A DNA stretch of 64,000 bases from Trebonia sp963773105 (GTDB lineage Bacteria > Actinomycetota > Actinomycetes > Streptosporangiales > Streptosporangiaceae), in the NCBI GenBank assembly GCA_963773105.1, contig CAVZAA010000003.1, positions 1 through 64,000 of the forward strand, given 5' to 3'. The notes beneath the pieces are model-generated. The model did not search any database. It was given only the letters and a program-made list of their open reading frames with translations, and was not told the DNA's origin. Positions 63,531-64,000 of this stretch are shown in pieces. The translations under genes were made by a program, and so were the position numbers. The stretch's first letter is position 1. Every line of letters begins with the position of its first letter.

Positions 63531-64000
63531 GAGAGCGCCGCGTTGGTCAGGACCGCGCGGCGCAGCAGCGGGCTGGCGCGGTAGTGCCCGTCCCGGTACC
63601 AGCTCTCCATCGCGTCCAGGGCCGCCAGCACGGTGCGCGGTCCCCACCGGTTCGCCCACGCCAGCGGCCCCAGCGGGTAGTTGACGCCCAGCTGCATCGC
63701 GGTGTCGATGTCGGCCGCGTTCGCGACCCGGCCGGCCAGCGCGTCGACGGCGAGGTTGGCCAGCATCGCGACCGTTCTGGTGACGATGAGGCCGGGAACG
63801 TCCTCGATGACGAAGACCTTCAGCCCGGCCGCCTGGAGCAGGCCGACCGCCAGGTCCAGTGCGTCGGCTGGGCAATCGCCCGACGGAGCCACCGCGATGG
63901 CGGTGGCGGTGGCGTCGTCGAGGGTCCGGTCCACGACGATCACCGCCCGGCCCGCGGCGGCGGCCAGCGCGGCGGCCGTTGTCCCGCTGCACCGGGCCAG
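63527..64000 (-). CDS. 3-hydroxyacyl-CoA dehydrogenase, C-terminal part (runs off the window)
   Basis: Partial, upstream end beyond base 64000. The visible part has the C-terminal 3HCDH domain: 'LKVFVIEDVPGLIVTRTVAMLANLAVDAL' and 'DIDTAMQLGVNYPLGPLAWANRWGPRTVLAALDAM'. An NAD-domain-like piece ('AGRAVIVVDRT') precedes it, so a duplicated or PaaH-type enzyme is likely. Coupled with the hydratase (ATGA), together two steps of beta-oxidation. Confidence 0.85.
   Translation of the reverse strand: MARCSGTTAAALAAAAGRAVIVVDRTLDDATATAIAVAPSGDCPADALDLAVGLLQAAGLKVFVIEDVPGLIVTRTVAMLANLAVDALAGRVANAADIDTAMQLGVNYPLGPLAWANRWGPRTVLAALDAMESWYRDGHYRASPLLRRAVLTNAALS

Overview
The window comes from a very GC-rich actinobacterium. 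Many genes use GTG starts, ATGA/GTGA translational overlaps are frequent, and there is an AfsR/SARP-type regulator, an ECF sigma factor with a zinc anti-sigma, LuxR-type and OmpR-type two-component systems, and a LacI-controlled glycosidase operon. A streptosporangial or streptomycete-like lineage fits, but no rRNA or other species marker is present.

Layout. 0-6 kb: mixed housekeeping and stress genes (EamA transporter, OsmC-like, an internally deleted flavin disulfide reductase, EthD, DUF998, a Tag-like glycosylase, ECF sigma/anti-sigma, MsrB). 6.1-23.1 kb: the most interesting block, an NTPase-rich island. It holds two dynamin-like GTPases flanking a GrpE-like protein, an Hsp70-type ATPase without a substrate-binding domain, two small paired GTPases, an unrecognised 463-aa partner, a degenerate nucleotidyl-cyclase-like protein, a 1445-aa protein (Sm-like start, repeat region, beta-sandwich, P-loop ATPase), a second ORC/STAND-like ATPase, and a convergent caspase-like peptidase with a small membrane partner resembling EACC1. 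I read it as a candidate conflict or controlled cell-death system in which switches and chaperones gate a caspase effector. 23.2-29.8 kb: alpha/beta hydrolase, rpiA, a two-subunit CoA-transferase, a secreted Ig/beta-repeat protein, a membrane protein broken by an amber codon, and an endonuclease VII-like gene beside tRNA-Val.

30-45.9 kb: AfsR-like regulator, DrrAB-type exporter, metallo-beta-lactamase, a 650-bp repeat-rich gap, a fused-permease NitT/TauT-type ABC system, DedA, a COG4705-like membrane protein, a NarL-type two-component pair, methyltransferase, 1-Cys peroxiredoxin and a small kinase-like ATPase. 45.8-54.2 kb: one sugar operon on the minus strand (lacI, binding protein, two permeases, GH31, GH127) carrying about 19 frameshifts, all of the same +1 sign; LacI-type operators are visible. 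54.5-64 kb: lipoprotein, a patch of gene fragments and repeats, SDR, a MacAB-like efflux operon with lipoprotein and two-component regulator, and two fatty-acid/aromatic CoA genes running off the edge.

Several dispersed repeat families are present: a CCGTTCGG/CCGAACGG palindrome between genes, a 16-bp CTTCTTGCTGTTATCC motif (four copies in two pairs), and a 110-bp copy of the peroxiredoxin gene 11 kb away from its source.
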